This document shows positions 51,435-61,337 of a stretch of DNA of 64,000 nt, piece by piece. The DNA is taken from NCBI RefSeq assembly GCF_030269605.1, contig NZ_BSTQ01000003.1:454866-518865 (forward strand), given 5' to 3'. The notes beneath the pieces were generated by a model. The model worked only from the letters and a program-made list of their open reading frames with translations. It had not been told where the DNA came from and did no database searches. Position 1 is the first letter of the stretch. Each line of letters begins with the position of its first letter. The DNA is from Lentzea sp. NBRC 105346 (GTDB lineage: Bacteria; Actinomycetota; Actinomycetes; Mycobacteriales; Pseudonocardiaceae). Both the position numbers and the translations under genes were made by a program.

Positions 51435-52469
51435 TCAGCGCACTCGCACGCCTCGAAGGACCACGGCCTCCGGGTGTTCCAGGGCGTCGAGGTTCTGGCG
51501 CGGATCCTCGGCGTACACCACGGCATCCGCGGGCGCGCCCGGCTCCAGCCCGGGCAACCCCAGATACTTCCGTGCCTCCCACGACCCGGCGCCCAGCGCG
51601 TCGTGCGGTCGCATCCCGGCGTTCGCCAGTGCCCTGATCTCGTCGCCGACGCGACCGTGCGGCACCGAGTCTGTCCCCGCCAGCACCCGGACCCCCGCTT
51701 CGGCCGCGGCGGCCACCACCGCACCGTGCCGGTCGGTACCGCCGACGATCCACTTCTTCCGGTCGTCGTCCGGCCGCTCGCGCACGTGGTCCACGATCGT
51801 GAGGAAACCGGACAGGGTCGGCGTCAAAGCGATACCGTGCCGCGCCATCCCGTCCAGCAGGTCGTGGTCGAGCCACATGCCGTGCTCGATCGAGTCGACG
51901 CCGGCGCGAACCGCGGCCTCGCTGCCCGCCGCGTGCTGCGTGTGCACGGCCACCCGGCCGCCCACCGCGTGCACCGCGTCGGCGACGGCGGTCATGACGT
52001 CGACCGGCACCGCCTCGTCACCTGGGCCCCAATCCGCGATGATCTTCGCCCACCCGGACACGCGAGCCTGGGCGGCGGCGACTTCCGGCAGCTCGGCGTG
52101 CGTGGGCCTGCGGCCCCAGCCGTCGAAGAACTGACCGGCCTGCGCGAGCCACGGCCCGGCGTGCGACGCGCGCGGCACGTCCGGGTCCTCGCCGAACCAC
52201 GGTGGCGGATCACCCGCGAGGCCGGGTGACCGGATCAGCGTGACGCCCGCGTCGACGTGCTGATGCAGGTGATCGCGAAGCATCCGCTCGTCGAAGGGCG
52301 CGCCCGGTTGCTCGGCACCCGGATGGGTGTGCGCGTCCACCAGACCCGGCAGCAGCCAGCCCTCGATGATCTCCGCACCGGCCGCGGGATCCGTGGTCCA
52401 CCGGTCGCCGTCGGCGCAGAGGTCGACGTACTCGCCGTCCGGCAGGGCGTGACCACGAATCCTCACCAT
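51435..52469 (-). CDS. Amidohydrolase (imidazolonepropionase-like)
   Basis: This 344-residue metal-dependent hydrolase has GLVDAHTHPGAEQP as the HxH metal site (about 43-56), later VAVHTQHAAGSEAAVRAGVDSIEHG, and VRVLAGTDSVPHGRVGDE with the last Asp ligand. It is close to the dipeptidase/prolidase-like amidohydrolase group. The substrate is unknown. It lies 4 nt after the methyltransferase stop on the same strand. There is no signal peptide. Confidence 0.87.
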   Translation of the reverse strand: MVRIRGHALPDGEYVDLCADGDRWTTDPAAGAEIIEGWLLPGLVDAHTHPGAEQPGAPFDERMLRDHLHQHVDAGVTLIRSPGLAGDPPPWFGEDPDVPRASHAGPWLAQAGQFFDGWGRRPTHAELPEVAAAQARVSGWAKIIADWGPGDEAVPVDVMTAVADAVHAVGGRVAVHTQHAAGSEAAVRAGVDSIEHGMWLDHDLLDGMARHGIALTPTLSGFLTIVDHVRERPDDDRKKWIVGGTDRHGAVVAAAAEAGVRVLAGTDSVPHGRVGDEIRALANAGMRPHDALGAGSWEARKYLGLPGLEPGAPADAVVYAEDPRQNLDALEHPEAVVLRGVRVR

Positions 52470-52473
52470 CGCG

Positions 52474-53283
52474 TCAGTCTTTCACCGCGCGCAGGGCGTA
52501 GAAGAGCGGCACGCGCGGCTCGTCCGCCGGCAGCTCCCACCAGCCCCGCTCGTTGCGCACCATGCGCGACCACCGCGGCCACGGCAGTTCGGACGACTCC
52601 CGCACGGTCGTCACCCGCAACCCCGCGGAAGCCACGGCGGTGATCACCTCACCGAGCCCGTGTGCCCACTCGTAGCTCACCGTCGCACCGGACAACGCCG
52701 GACCGTCGGTGTACGTGTGGCCGGAGTCCTTGCGCTGCGCCCCGCGCCCCTCGAGATAGTCGTGGCGCACCAACAGTTCCTCGGACTGGTCCGGCTTGGG
52801 CGCGGGGCCGAACGCGTTGAGCAACGGGTGGAACTCCGCCACGTACAGGACACCGCCGGGCTTGAGCCACGACTGGATCAACGAGGCCCAGCGCGGCAGA
52901 TCCGGCAGATAGCAGAGCGAACCCTTGGCGGTGTAGACGATGTCGAACGACGACGAAGGCAGCTCGACGTCGTACACGTTGGCGTGCACATAAGAAATGT
53001 CGACGCCGTGGCCCGAGGCGATCCGCCGCGCCTGCTCCAGGGACGAAGCCGAGATGTCCACCCCGGTCACGTGAGCGCCCCGCCGGGCGAACTCGACGGT
53101 GTCCGCGCCGATGTGGCACTGCAGATGCAGCAACGAACGCCCGTCCACGTCACCGAGGTCGTCCCACTCGTACGGGCTGAACCAGTACGACGGGTCCTGG
53201 GCGTAGAACGCGCTCGCCACGTGCACCGGCGTGCGGGTGTCCCAGTTCTGCTCGTTGGCCCGCATCATCTGGCCGACGTCCAT
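52474..53283 (-). CDS. SAM-dependent methyltransferase
   Basis: This 269-residue methyltransferase has RSLLHLQCHIGADTVEFARRG as the SAM loop (motif I: here QCHIG in place of GCGxG, as in some plant-type and bacterial small-molecule enzymes), VTGVDISASSLEQARRIA, and SSFDIVYTAKGSLCYLPDL. ATG 53283 has GAGGG 5 nt upstream. The substrate is unknown. It lies 8 nt downstream of the large regulator gene, suggesting a shared message. Confidence 0.83.
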   Translation of the reverse strand: MDVGQMMRANEQNWDTRTPVHVASAFYAQDPSYWFSPYEWDDLGDVDGRSLLHLQCHIGADTVEFARRGAHVTGVDISASSLEQARRIASGHGVDISYVHANVYDVELPSSSFDIVYTAKGSLCYLPDLPRWASLIQSWLKPGGVLYVAEFHPLLNAFGPAPKPDQSEELLVRHDYLEGRGAQRKDSGHTYTDGPALSGATVSYEWAHGLGEVITAVASAGLRVTTVRESSELPWPRWSRMVRNERGWWELPADEPRVPLFYALRAVKD

Positions 53284-53291
53284 GTGATCCC

Positions 53292-56186
53292 TCAAGACAT
53301 CTCGTGGAGCAACGCCCGCACCTCGGGCGTGGCGGGGTGGTCGTAGTCCTCGTAGATCGACAGCGCGTCCAGCAGGTAGGTGCGCGCTACGGCCGGTTGC
53401 CCGGACGCGTAGCTCGCCTCACCCAGCCCGTGCAGCGCCTCGGCCTGGCTCTTGCGGTCGCCCAGCATCTTCATCAACGCGAGCGCCTGGCGGAAGTGCT
53501 CCATCGCCTCGACCAGCTGGCCGAGCCTGCGGAACGCGCGGCCGACGCCGTTGAGCGCCATGCCCTTGCCGTGCACGGCGCCGTTGTCGGTGAACAACGT
53601 GAGCGCGGCCCGCGCCGACCGCAGCGAGCTCTCGTACTGGCCGCCCTCACGCAGCGCGTCGCTGAGGAACAACCGCGTAGCCGCCTCGCCGAACCACGAC
53701 CGCTCCTCGAGATGGCCGGTGACCGCCGCCTCGAACCGGGCCACCGCCAGGTCGAACCGGCGCAGCCCGCCGTAGGCCATGCCGAGCCCGGTGAGGCTCC
53801 ACGCCTCACCCTCGCGGTCACCGATCTCCCGGCGAATCGCCAGCGCGCGGTCGAACAGTTCCAGCGACTCGGCGAACCGCTGCTGGCGGAACGTCGCCAG
53901 CCCCTGCCCGTGGATCGCGTAGCTCTGCGCGAGCCGGTTTCCCGACCGTTCGGCGGCCTGTTCGGCGATCCGGTACGTCTCGTTCCACTCGCTGAGCGCG
54001 CTGGACATGATGAGGAAGTTCCACAGTGCCAACGGGATCTGCCACGCGGGACCGTCCTCGCCCTGCTCCAGCGCCATCCGGCTGACCGCGACGAGGTTGG
54101 GCAGTTCCGTTGTGCACCAGCCGAAAGCCTCTTCATGCGTGGTGAGGTCCGAAGTGGACTCATCGATCTCGGCGAGCCGCGGGTGGTCGGGCGGCGAGAT
54201 GATCGACCCGGCGCGGTCGGCGTTGCCGAGGTACCAGCCGAGCAGCCGGGTGAGCGCGTCGTGCCGGCCCTGCGCGGACTCCTCGGTGTCCGCGAGTTCC
54301 GTGGCGTACAGGCGAAGCAGGTCGTGCATGCGGAACCGGCCCCGCGCGACCTCCTCCAGCATGTGCCCGCCGGTCAGCACGTCGAGCAACACCCGTGCGC
54401 GTGCCACGGGCGTGCCGGCGAGCGCGGCGGCCGCGCCCACGCCGAGCTCCGCGCCGGGGTGCAGGCCGATCAGCCGGAACATCCGCGCGGCGTCGGGTTT
54501 CAACGCCAGGTACGACCAGGAGAACGCGGCGCGGACCGCGGTGTCCTCGTCGTCGCCGGTGGCGAGGACGTTGAGCCGGCCGTGCTCGTCGGCGAGGTCG
54601 TCCGCCATGTCCGTGAGCGTGAGGTGCGGCCGGGTGACCGCGCGTTCGGCCGCGATGCGCAACGCCAGCGGCAGATGCCCGCACAGCTCGACCAGGCGTT
54701 CCGCCGCCTTGGGCTCGTCGGCCACCTTCTGCGCGCCGACGACGCTGCCGAGCAACGCCAGGCCCTCGTCGTCGGTCAGCGTGCCCAGCGTGATCGAGTG
54801 CGCGCCGTCGCGGGCGACCAGCCCGCCGAGCTGGTTGCGGCTGGTCACCAGCACCATCGACGCCGAGCGGCCGGGCAGCAGCGGCCGGACCTGTTCGGCG
54901 AGCCGGGCGTTGTCGAGCAGCACGAGCACGCGTTTGCCCGCCAGCACACTGCGGTACAGCGCGGCCTTCGCGGACACGTCGTCCGGAATGCGTTCGGACG
55001 GCACACCGAGGCTCTGCAGCAGCTGGTGCAACGCCCCCGCGGGCTGCAGCGGCGGCGACGAGGCGTCGAACCCGCGCAGGTCGACGTGCAGCTGGCCGTC
55101 CGGGAACCGGGCGGCGACGCCGTGCGCGAACCGCACCGCGAGCGCGGTCTTGCCGACGCCACCGGACCCGGTGATCGTGACCAGCACCGGCGCGTGGTCG
55201 CGTGACTCGGCGAAGATCTCCCGCAACCGGTCCAGCTCGGCGTCGCGGCCGGTGAAGTCGCGGACGTCGTGCGGCAGCTGCGCGGGGACGAACGCGCTCG
55301 CGGCCGGTTCCGGCTGCGGATCGTGGCGGCCGACGAGCAGCTGTTCGTGCAGCTGGCGCAGTTCGGGACCGGGCTCGATGCCGAGCTCGTCGATCAGCAG
55401 CTTGCGCAGGTTCGTGTAGACCGTGAGCGCCTCGGCCTGCCGTCCCCCGCGGTAGAGCGCGGACATCAGCAGCCCGTGCAGCCGTTCCCGCAACGGGTGC
55501 TGGCTGACCATGCTCGTCAGCTCGGCGGCGACCTCGGCCTCCCGGCCGACGGACAACATCAGCGCGGCGCGTTGCTCGATCGCGGTGAGCCGCAGCTCGG
55601 CGAGGCGGGCGCGTTCCACCGCCGCGGTCGGTCCGGGCACGCCGTCCAGCGCGACGCCGCGCCACAGTCCGAGCGCGGTGTCGAACGCCTCGATCGCCAG
55701 GGCGGGATCGGTCGGCCGCAGGCGGTTCGCCTCCTCCAACCGGGCGCGGAACATCGCCAGGTCGGACTGGTCGTCGGCGAGTCTCAGCAGGTATCCAGCG
55801 TCCGTGGAGAGCAGGACCTGGCTCGGCGCGCGGGCCTCGCGGTCCGGCTCGAACAGTCTGCGCAGGCCGGCGATGTAGGTGTGGATGCCGTTGTCCGCGC
55901 TGGCCGGTGGGTCGTCACCCCAGACCCCGTCGATCAGCTCGGCGCGGGACACGACGTGGTTGGCGCGCAAGGCGAGGACGGCCAGCACCGCACGCTGCCG
56001 CGGTGGCCCGAGGCTGAGCGGCCGGCCGCTCAGCGAGGCCGCGGGCGCGCCGAGCAATCCGACTCGCAGTCCGGAGTCCAGTTCCTGCTCCCTTGACCGT
56101 TTTGGTTGCTGTCCGCGTTCACATAGCAACCTACCGTCAGATTTCGTCCAGAGACCATCCAGAACCCGTGCAGAGCGAGGCTCCAC
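53292..56186 (-). CDS. AfsR/SARP-type regulator with BTAD, NB-ARC and TPR domains
   Basis: This protein of up to 964 residues has four parts. A SARP winged helix lies near 40-125 (LRVGLLGAPAASLSGRPLSLGPPRQRAVLAVLALRAN), then a BTAD domain (about 130-285). A STAND-type NB-ARC ATPase follows with Walker A GSGGVGKTA at 340-348 and VLVLLDNARLAEQVRPLLPG. At least six TPR-like repeats (about 750-960) complete it. Such proteins activate secondary-metabolite promoters after sensing a signal. The GTG at 56186 is far upstream of the DNA-binding part; the true start may be internal. It is divergent from a methyltransferase. Confidence 0.92.
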   Translation of the reverse strand: MEPRSARVLDGLWTKSDGRLLCERGQQPKRSREQELDSGLRVGLLGAPAASLSGRPLSLGPPRQRAVLAVLALRANHVVSRAELIDGVWGDDPPASADNGIHTYIAGLRRLFEPDREARAPSQVLLSTDAGYLLRLADDQSDLAMFRARLEEANRLRPTDPALAIEAFDTALGLWRGVALDGVPGPTAAVERARLAELRLTAIEQRAALMLSVGREAEVAAELTSMVSQHPLRERLHGLLMSALYRGGRQAEALTVYTNLRKLLIDELGIEPGPELRQLHEQLLVGRHDPQPEPAASAFVPAQLPHDVRDFTGRDAELDRLREIFAESRDHAPVLVTITGSGGVGKTALAVRFAHGVAARFPDGQLHVDLRGFDASSPPLQPAGALHQLLQSLGVPSERIPDDVSAKAALYRSVLAGKRVLVLLDNARLAEQVRPLLPGRSASMVLVTSRNQLGGLVARDGAHSITLGTLTDDEGLALLGSVVGAQKVADEPKAAERLVELCGHLPLALRIAAERAVTRPHLTLTDMADDLADEHGRLNVLATGDDEDTAVRAAFSWSYLALKPDAARMFRLIGLHPGAELGVGAAAALAGTPVARARVLLDVLTGGHMLEEVARGRFRMHDLLRLYATELADTEESAQGRHDALTRLLGWYLGNADRAGSIISPPDHPRLAEIDESTSDLTTHEEAFGWCTTELPNLVAVSRMALEQGEDGPAWQIPLALWNFLIMSSALSEWNETYRIAEQAAERSGNRLAQSYAIHGQGLATFRQQRFAESLELFDRALAIRREIGDREGEAWSLTGLGMAYGGLRRFDLAVARFEAAVTGHLEERSWFGEAATRLFLSDALREGGQYESSLRSARAALTLFTDNGAVHGKGMALNGVGRAFRRLGQLVEAMEHFRQALALMKMLGDRKSQAEALHGLGEASYASGQPAVARTYLLDALSIYEDYDHPATPEVRALLHEMS

Positions 56187-56249
56187 ACTTCACAGCGAGA
56201 GCTGATCCACCGGGAGTCGATCAGGTCGGGCGGCAGAGCAGGGGAAGTC

Positions 56250-56867
56250 ATGGAAGCGGCCGAGGTCTTCGACACGCTCGGACTCGAGTACCAGCGGGCA
56301 TGGTCACACCAGCCGGCTCTGCACGGAACACTCGCCTGGCTGGCCGCGACACTCCCCTCCGGCGCGCAGGTCCTCGACGTCGGTTGCGGCACCGGCGTTC
56401 CCGTGGCCCGCACGCTGGCGAAGGCGGGCATGAAGGTGACCGGCATCGACGTGTCGCCGGTGATGGTGGACCTCGCGACTTCCCAGGTGCCGGACGCGGT
56501 GTTCCACAAGATCGACGTGCGGGACCACGTCGCCGCCGACGGCTCCTACGACCTGGTGTGCGCGGTGTTCTCCCTGCTGCAGATGCCGCAGGCCGAGATC
56601 GTGGACACGTTGCACCGCTTCCGGTCGTGGCTGCGTCCGGGCGGCCACCTGTTCCTCGCGACGGTCGCCGTCGACGCGGAACAGGTGACCCTGCCGTGGA
56701 TGGGCCAGCAGATCGTGGTGTCGAGCTTCTCCGAGACGCGGTTCGTCGAGCACCTGACCGATGCCGGGCTGCGGGTGGTCCGCCGCAGCCGGCCCGTCTT
56801 CACGCCGAGCTTTCCCGGCGCCACCCCGGAGGAAAGCCTTTACCTGGTCTGCCACCGCTCAGGCTGA
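56250..56867 (+). CDS. SAM-dependent methyltransferase (small)
   Basis: This 205-residue enzyme has QVLDVGCGTGVPVARTLAKAG (motif I), VTGIDVSPVMVDLA and YDLVCAVFSLLQMP. It lacks a C-terminal cap beyond the usual WLRPGGHLFLATVAV. The ATG is at 56250 with AGGGGAAG upstream. It is divergent from the AfsR-type gene (63-nt gap) and ends at the 25-bp palindrome at 56872. The substrate is unknown. Confidence 0.83.
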   Translation: MEAAEVFDTLGLEYQRAWSHQPALHGTLAWLAATLPSGAQVLDVGCGTGVPVARTLAKAGMKVTGIDVSPVMVDLATSQVPDAVFHKIDVRDHVAADGSYDLVCAVFSLLQMPQAEIVDTLHRFRSWLRPGGHLFLATVAVDAEQVTLPWMGQQIVVSSFSETRFVEHLTDAGLRVVRRSRPVFTPSFPGATPEESLYLVCHRSG

Positions 56868-56871
56868 AGGA

Positions 56872-56922
56872 CCGTTATGGCCACCATCACGGACCTGAGG
56901 TCCGCGATGGTGGCCATAACGG
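56872..56922. terminator. 25-bp palindrome (one mismatch) between convergent genes
   Basis: Arms 56872-56896 and 56898-56922 begin CCGTTATGGCCACCATCACG and pair apart from one base. It matches the palindrome at 1514-1564 nearly base for base, with changed positions that keep pairing. It sits 4 nt after the methyltransferase stop and 9 nt before the repeat-protein stop on the other strand. Confidence 0.7.
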
Positions 56923-56931
56923 CACCGGTTA

Positions 56932-59900
56932 CTACTTCAGGCCCACGGTGACGTAGGCGGTCTGGCCGTCGTCGAGCTTCAAGCCGATCCGGTAGTTGTA
57001 ACCGGCGCTCAGGCCCTTGGTCTGCCAGTTGTAGATGTACTGCTGTGCGGTGGCGTCCCAGCGGAAGACGCCGTCGGTGGTACTCGCGTCGGTCACGGCC
57101 GTCTCGTTGACCGGGGCGGTCATCAGGCCACCGCGGACCGGGACGAGCCACTGCGGGGCGGTCCGCGACTGGACGAGCGCGCCCGCCGCGTTGCGCAGCT
57201 GGAACTTCACCGGGACCGTGCTGCCCGCCTTGAACACGCTCGGCGTGCCCGTGGCGTTGATCGGCTGCAGCAACCCGCCGAAGTCGTACAGCTGGACCTG
57301 GTACCTACCGGACCGCGTGCTGGTGTTGCCGGCCTTGTCCTTCGCCGTCGCGGTGAAGGCGTACGCACCGGGGTCCGCCAGCGCGGTGACGACCACGACA
57401 CAACTGTCCACACCGGACACGGTGTCCTTGGCGGTGCAGCCAGGAGCCGGTGCCGCGAACTTGTAGACGGCGCCGTCGGCGACGCTGACCGACTCGAACA
57501 CCGGGGCCTCGGTATCGACGTTGAGACCGGTGACGGTCGCGGTCGCGGTGTTGCCCGCCCGGTCGGTGACCGAGCCCGTGACCGACTGGTTCGCGCCGTT
57601 CGCGCTCACCACCACGTCGTCGGGGCACGCGGTCGCCGGGATGCCGGAACCCGAGTCCGCACAGGTGAAGTGCACCTTCACCGGGGCGGTGTACCAGGGC
57701 TTGGCGCCACCGACGATCTCGGCGGTGATGGTCGGCATGGTCTTGTCGAGCTTGATCGTCACCGAGTCGGTGCCGACGTTGCCCGCCACGTCCTTCGCCG
57801 AGCCGGTCACGACCTGGCCGTTGGTGTCCGTGTTCACCACGACGTCCGGCGTGACGGATCCGGCTTCGAGACCGGAGCCCGCGTCGTCGTCCTTGGCGGT
57901 GAAGTGCACGGTCACGTCGCTGTTGTTCCAGTCGTCGGCGTTGGGCGCCGGCGACGTGGTGTGGGTGACCGCCGGGGCGATGTTGTCCCACTTGAGCGAC
58001 ACGGAGTTCGCGGCCTCGGCGTTGCCCGCCTTGTCCACGGCCCAGTAGGTCACGGTGCCCGCGCCGCTGCCGTCGAGCGGCACCGAGACGATCTTGCTCG
58101 CACCGGCGGTGACCTGCTCCGCGCCACCGTCGACCTTGTAGTGGATCTCCTGGACGCCGGAGAGGCCGTCGGACGCGGTCAGCACGACGTTCGCCGTGGA
58201 GCCGGTGCACCAGCCGTTGGTCTTGGTGCACTGGTTGTTGGCGCTGGTGCTCGGCGGGGTGCCGTCGATGTTGATGCCGCTGACGGTCTTGCCGGGCGTC
58301 AGGTTGCCCGCGACGTCGGTCGCCGGGCCGCTCGTCGCGGACTGGCCGGCGCCGTCGGCCTTGAGCACCGTGGTGCCGGGGCAGGTCCCGATGCCGGAAC
58401 CGTCGGTGCCGTCGGCCAGCTTCGGCTCGGCACAGGAGAAGTCGATGACGACCTCGTCGCGGTACCAGCCCGCCGCGTTCGGCGACGTGATCGGCCCACC
58501 GGTGATGACCGGGCCGTGCCGGTCGATCATCACGCCGGTCGCGGACGTCAGCGCGCTCTCGTTGCCCGCCTTGTCCTTGACGGTCACGGAGTTCGAGGAC
58601 AGGTTCCGGCCCTCACCCGTGACGACGCTGTCGGACGGCACGGTGGCTTCGTCCACACCGGACAGTCCGTCGAGCGCGGTCCAGTGCACGGTGACGTCGG
58701 AGTTGTGCCAGCCGGGCGTGGCCGAACCCACGAGCTCGGGCGCGGTCTTGTCGATGTTGATGTGCTCGACCGTCGTGGACGTGCTCTTGCCGACGCCGTC
58801 GACCGCGGTGCCGCTGACGCTGTGATCCGCGCCCTCCTGAGTGACGTTGACGGGCTCGGCACAGCTCGCGATCCCGGACTGGCTGTCGGAGCAGTCGAAC
58901 CAGACGGTGACGTCGGTGTTGTTCCAGCCGTTGCCGTTGGCCGACGTGCGGCTGCCGTTGATGGACGGCGCGGCGTTGTCGATCCACAGCGCCAGCGCGT
59001 TGCCGGTGCCGTCCTCGGTGTTGCCGGCCTTGTCGTCGCTCCAGTAGGTGATCACGTGCTTGCCGCTCGCGGTGAACGCGAAGGTGCCCGTGTACTCCTG
59101 GATCGCGCCGTCGTCGACGCGGTAGTGCGTCGCGGCGACACCGGACAGCGCGTCCGCGGCGTTGAGCGTGACGTCGACGGTGTCGGCGTACCAGCCGCTG
59201 CCGAACGGTGCGGCGACGGTGGCGCTGGAGTTCGGCGCGGCCCGGTCGATCTTGATGCCGGACACCGTCTTCGTCGCGGTGTTGCCCGCCTTGTCGGTGC
59301 AGCTGGCGGAGGCGGACAGGTTGTCGCCCTCACCGGTGACGAGCTCCTGGCCCGTCGCGGTGGCCACACCGGAACCGGAGTCGGTGCAGCTCCACGAGAC
59401 CGTGACGTCGTCCTTGCTCCAGCCGGTCGTGCTCGGCGTTCCGGTCAGCGTCGGCGGGGTCTTGTCGACGTTGATGCCGTTGACGCTCGCGGTGTCGCTG
59501 TTGCCTGCGGCGTCGGTGGCGGTGCCGGTCGCCGTCTGGTTCGCGCCCTCACCGAGGGTCTGCGTGGCCGTGCAACTGTCCACACCGGACAGCGTGTCGG
59601 CACACTCGTAGGTCACCGTGACGTCCTGGTTGTACCAGCCGTTGCTCGCGGTGCCACCGACCGTCGCGGTGATCGTCGGCTTCGTGGTGTCGATGCTGAC
59701 GGTCGCGGGGTCGGAGGTCTCGTTGCCCGCGTTGTCCTTCGCCGTGCCGGTGACGTCCTGGTTCGCGCCCTCGCTGCTGACGGTCTTGTTCGGGCCGCAG
59801 CTCGCGACACCGGAGCCGCCGCTGTCACCACAGGTGAAGGTCACGGTGACGGCGCCGTTGTTCCAGCCGTTGGCGTTCGCGGCCGGCGACTGGGTGTGCG

Positions 59901-61257
59901 TGATCGTCGGCGGCGTCTTGTCGATGTTGACGGTGACGGACTTGGCGGCCTCGGTGTTGCCCGCGTGGTCCGTGCTCCAGTACTCCAGGACGTAGGTGCC
60001 CTGCGCGCTGAAGGGGACCTGCGCGCCGTTCTGGATCGGGCCGCCGTTGACCTTGTAGTACGTCGCCTGGACGCCGGACAGCGCGTCGTTCGCGGTCAGG
60101 TTGACCGTGACGTCGGTGTTGTTCCACGCCGTCTGCGGTGCGATCGCGCTGGTGACCGGCGCGGTCTTGTCGATGTCGATGTTCGTCACCAGGGCGGTGC
60201 CGATGTTGCCCGCGAAGTCCCGGCCGTAGCTGTTCGCCGTCTGGTCCGCGCCCTCACCGTTGAGGAAGGTCGCGGTGATACAGGTGGCCACACCGGACAG
60301 CGCGTCATTGCAGTCGAAGGACGCGGTGACCTTCTGGTTGGTCCAGGTGCCCGGAACGTACGGGGTGCCGTTGGGCAGCTTCGTGCTCGCGGTGATGACC
60401 GGGGCCGTCTTGTCGATCTTGATGCCACCGACGGTCGTGGTCTGCGCGTTGTCGGCGTTGTCCGTGGCCGTGCCGGTGACGGACTGGTTCACGCCCTCGC
60501 CGGTGACCGTGGTGGCGCCGGCGCAGCTCTTGATCTGCGACAACGCGTCGGAACAGGTGAAACCCACGGTGACGTCGGTGTTGTTCCAGCCGCCGGCGTT
60601 CGCGTCGGGCGAGCGGGTGCCGCTGATCGCCGGCTTCGCGGTGTCGCGCTTGACGACGACGGACGAGACCGGCCCGGTGTTGCCGAGCGCGTCGGTCGCC
60701 TGCCCGGTGACGGTCTGACCGCCGGTGTCGCTGGAGACCGTGGTCGGCGCGGTCGTCGAGCCGCCGCCGACGCCGGTGCCGTCGTTGGCCGTCCACGACA
60801 CGGTGACGTTGCCGTTGTTCCAGCCGGCCGCGTTCGGCGCGGGGTTCAGCGACGCGGTCGCGCTCGGACCGGTGTTGTCCAGCACGTACGAGGCGGTCGT
60901 CGTGGCGACCTTGTCCTTGCAGTTCTGGCTGTTGAACCCCTCGCCGATCGTCACGGTCCTGGACTGCACGCCGTCCGCGCCGTTCGGCGTGGTCAGGTTG
61001 AAGGTCCACGTCGTGTTGGCGCCCGTCTGCCTCGGCAGACCGGACACCTCGACGCACCTCGCGCTGCTGTCCGTGTGGACGACGAGGCTGATCTGCTTGC
61101 CGGACTTGGCATAGAACACGCCGTTCGACGAAACCCCGTCACCGCTGAAGGTGACCGCGGGGTTCGTGAACGAAGTGGCCAGCGCGCCAGGCGCCCCCAG
61201 GAACATCATCGAGCCGACGACTCCTGCTGCGAGTCCCCGACGAGCCGTCTGCCTCAT
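56932..61257 (-). CDS. Very large secreted repeat protein with a PxKF end
   Basis: This 1441-residue protein starts with a Sec signal peptide (RRGLAAGVVGSMMFLGAPGALA). After a short N-domain there are 15 repeats of about 70-90 residues, each beginning D(K/N/T)xxPxI and containing W(N/Y)xxDVTVxxxCxD and a late AGN; they look like bacterial Ig-like/OmpL-type folds with disulfide Cys pairs. The end is a PxKF domain (GSTVPVKFQLRNAAG). There is no LPXTG motif and no C-terminal helix, so it is probably released or loosely held. It is likely an adhesin or surface structural protein. The start at ATG 61257 is supported by the signal peptide. Confidence 0.85.
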   Translation of the reverse strand: MRQTARRGLAAGVVGSMMFLGAPGALATSFTNPAVTFSGDGVSSNGVFYAKSGKQISLVVHTDSSARCVEVSGLPRQTGANTTWTFNLTTPNGADGVQSRTVTIGEGFNSQNCKDKVATTTASYVLDNTGPSATASLNPAPNAAGWNNGNVTVSWTANDGTGVGGGSTTAPTTVSSDTGGQTVTGQATDALGNTGPVSSVVVKRDTAKPAISGTRSPDANAGGWNNTDVTVGFTCSDALSQIKSCAGATTVTGEGVNQSVTGTATDNADNAQTTTVGGIKIDKTAPVITASTKLPNGTPYVPGTWTNQKVTASFDCNDALSGVATCITATFLNGEGADQTANSYGRDFAGNIGTALVTNIDIDKTAPVTSAIAPQTAWNNTDVTVNLTANDALSGVQATYYKVNGGPIQNGAQVPFSAQGTYVLEYWSTDHAGNTEAAKSVTVNIDKTPPTITHTQSPAANANGWNNGAVTVTFTCGDSGGSGVASCGPNKTVSSEGANQDVTGTAKDNAGNETSDPATVSIDTTKPTITATVGGTASNGWYNQDVTVTYECADTLSGVDSCTATQTLGEGANQTATGTATDAAGNSDTASVNGINVDKTPPTLTGTPSTTGWSKDDVTVSWSCTDSGSGVATATGQELVTGEGDNLSASASCTDKAGNTATKTVSGIKIDRAAPNSSATVAAPFGSGWYADTVDVTLNAADALSGVAATHYRVDDGAIQEYTGTFAFTASGKHVITYWSDDKAGNTEDGTGNALALWIDNAAPSINGSRTSANGNGWNNTDVTVWFDCSDSQSGIASCAEPVNVTQEGADHSVSGTAVDGVGKSTSTTVEHINIDKTAPELVGSATPGWHNSDVTVHWTALDGLSGVDEATVPSDSVVTGEGRNLSSNSVTVKDKAGNESALTSATGVMIDRHGPVITGGPITSPNAAGWYRDEVVIDFSCAEPKLADGTDGSGIGTCPGTTVLKADGAGQSATSGPATDVAGNLTPGKTVSGINIDGTPPSTSANNQCTKTNGWCTGSTANVVLTASDGLSGVQEIHYKVDGGAEQVTAGASKIVSVPLDGSGAGTVTYWAVDKAGNAEAANSVSLKWDNIAPAVTHTTSPAPNADDWNNSDVTVHFTAKDDDAGSGLEAGSVTPDVVVNTDTNGQVVTGSAKDVAGNVGTDSVTIKLDKTMPTITAEIVGGAKPWYTAPVKVHFTCADSGSGIPATACPDDVVVSANGANQSVTGSVTDRAGNTATATVTGLNVDTEAPVFESVSVADGAVYKFAAPAPGCTAKDTVSGVDSCVVVVTALADPGAYAFTATAKDKAGNTSTRSGRYQVQLYDFGGLLQPINATGTPSVFKAGSTVPVKFQLRNAAGALVQSRTAPQWLVPVRGGLMTAPVNETAVTDASTTDGVFRWDATAQQYIYNWQTKGLSAGYNYRIGLKLDDGQTAYVTVGLK

Positions 61258-61337
61258 CAGCCACCGATCCGTTTGCGGGTACGAGTACGTCCGCGTGTCG
61301 GATGGCGGATACAGCCTGTTACCGGAATGGGATTTCT

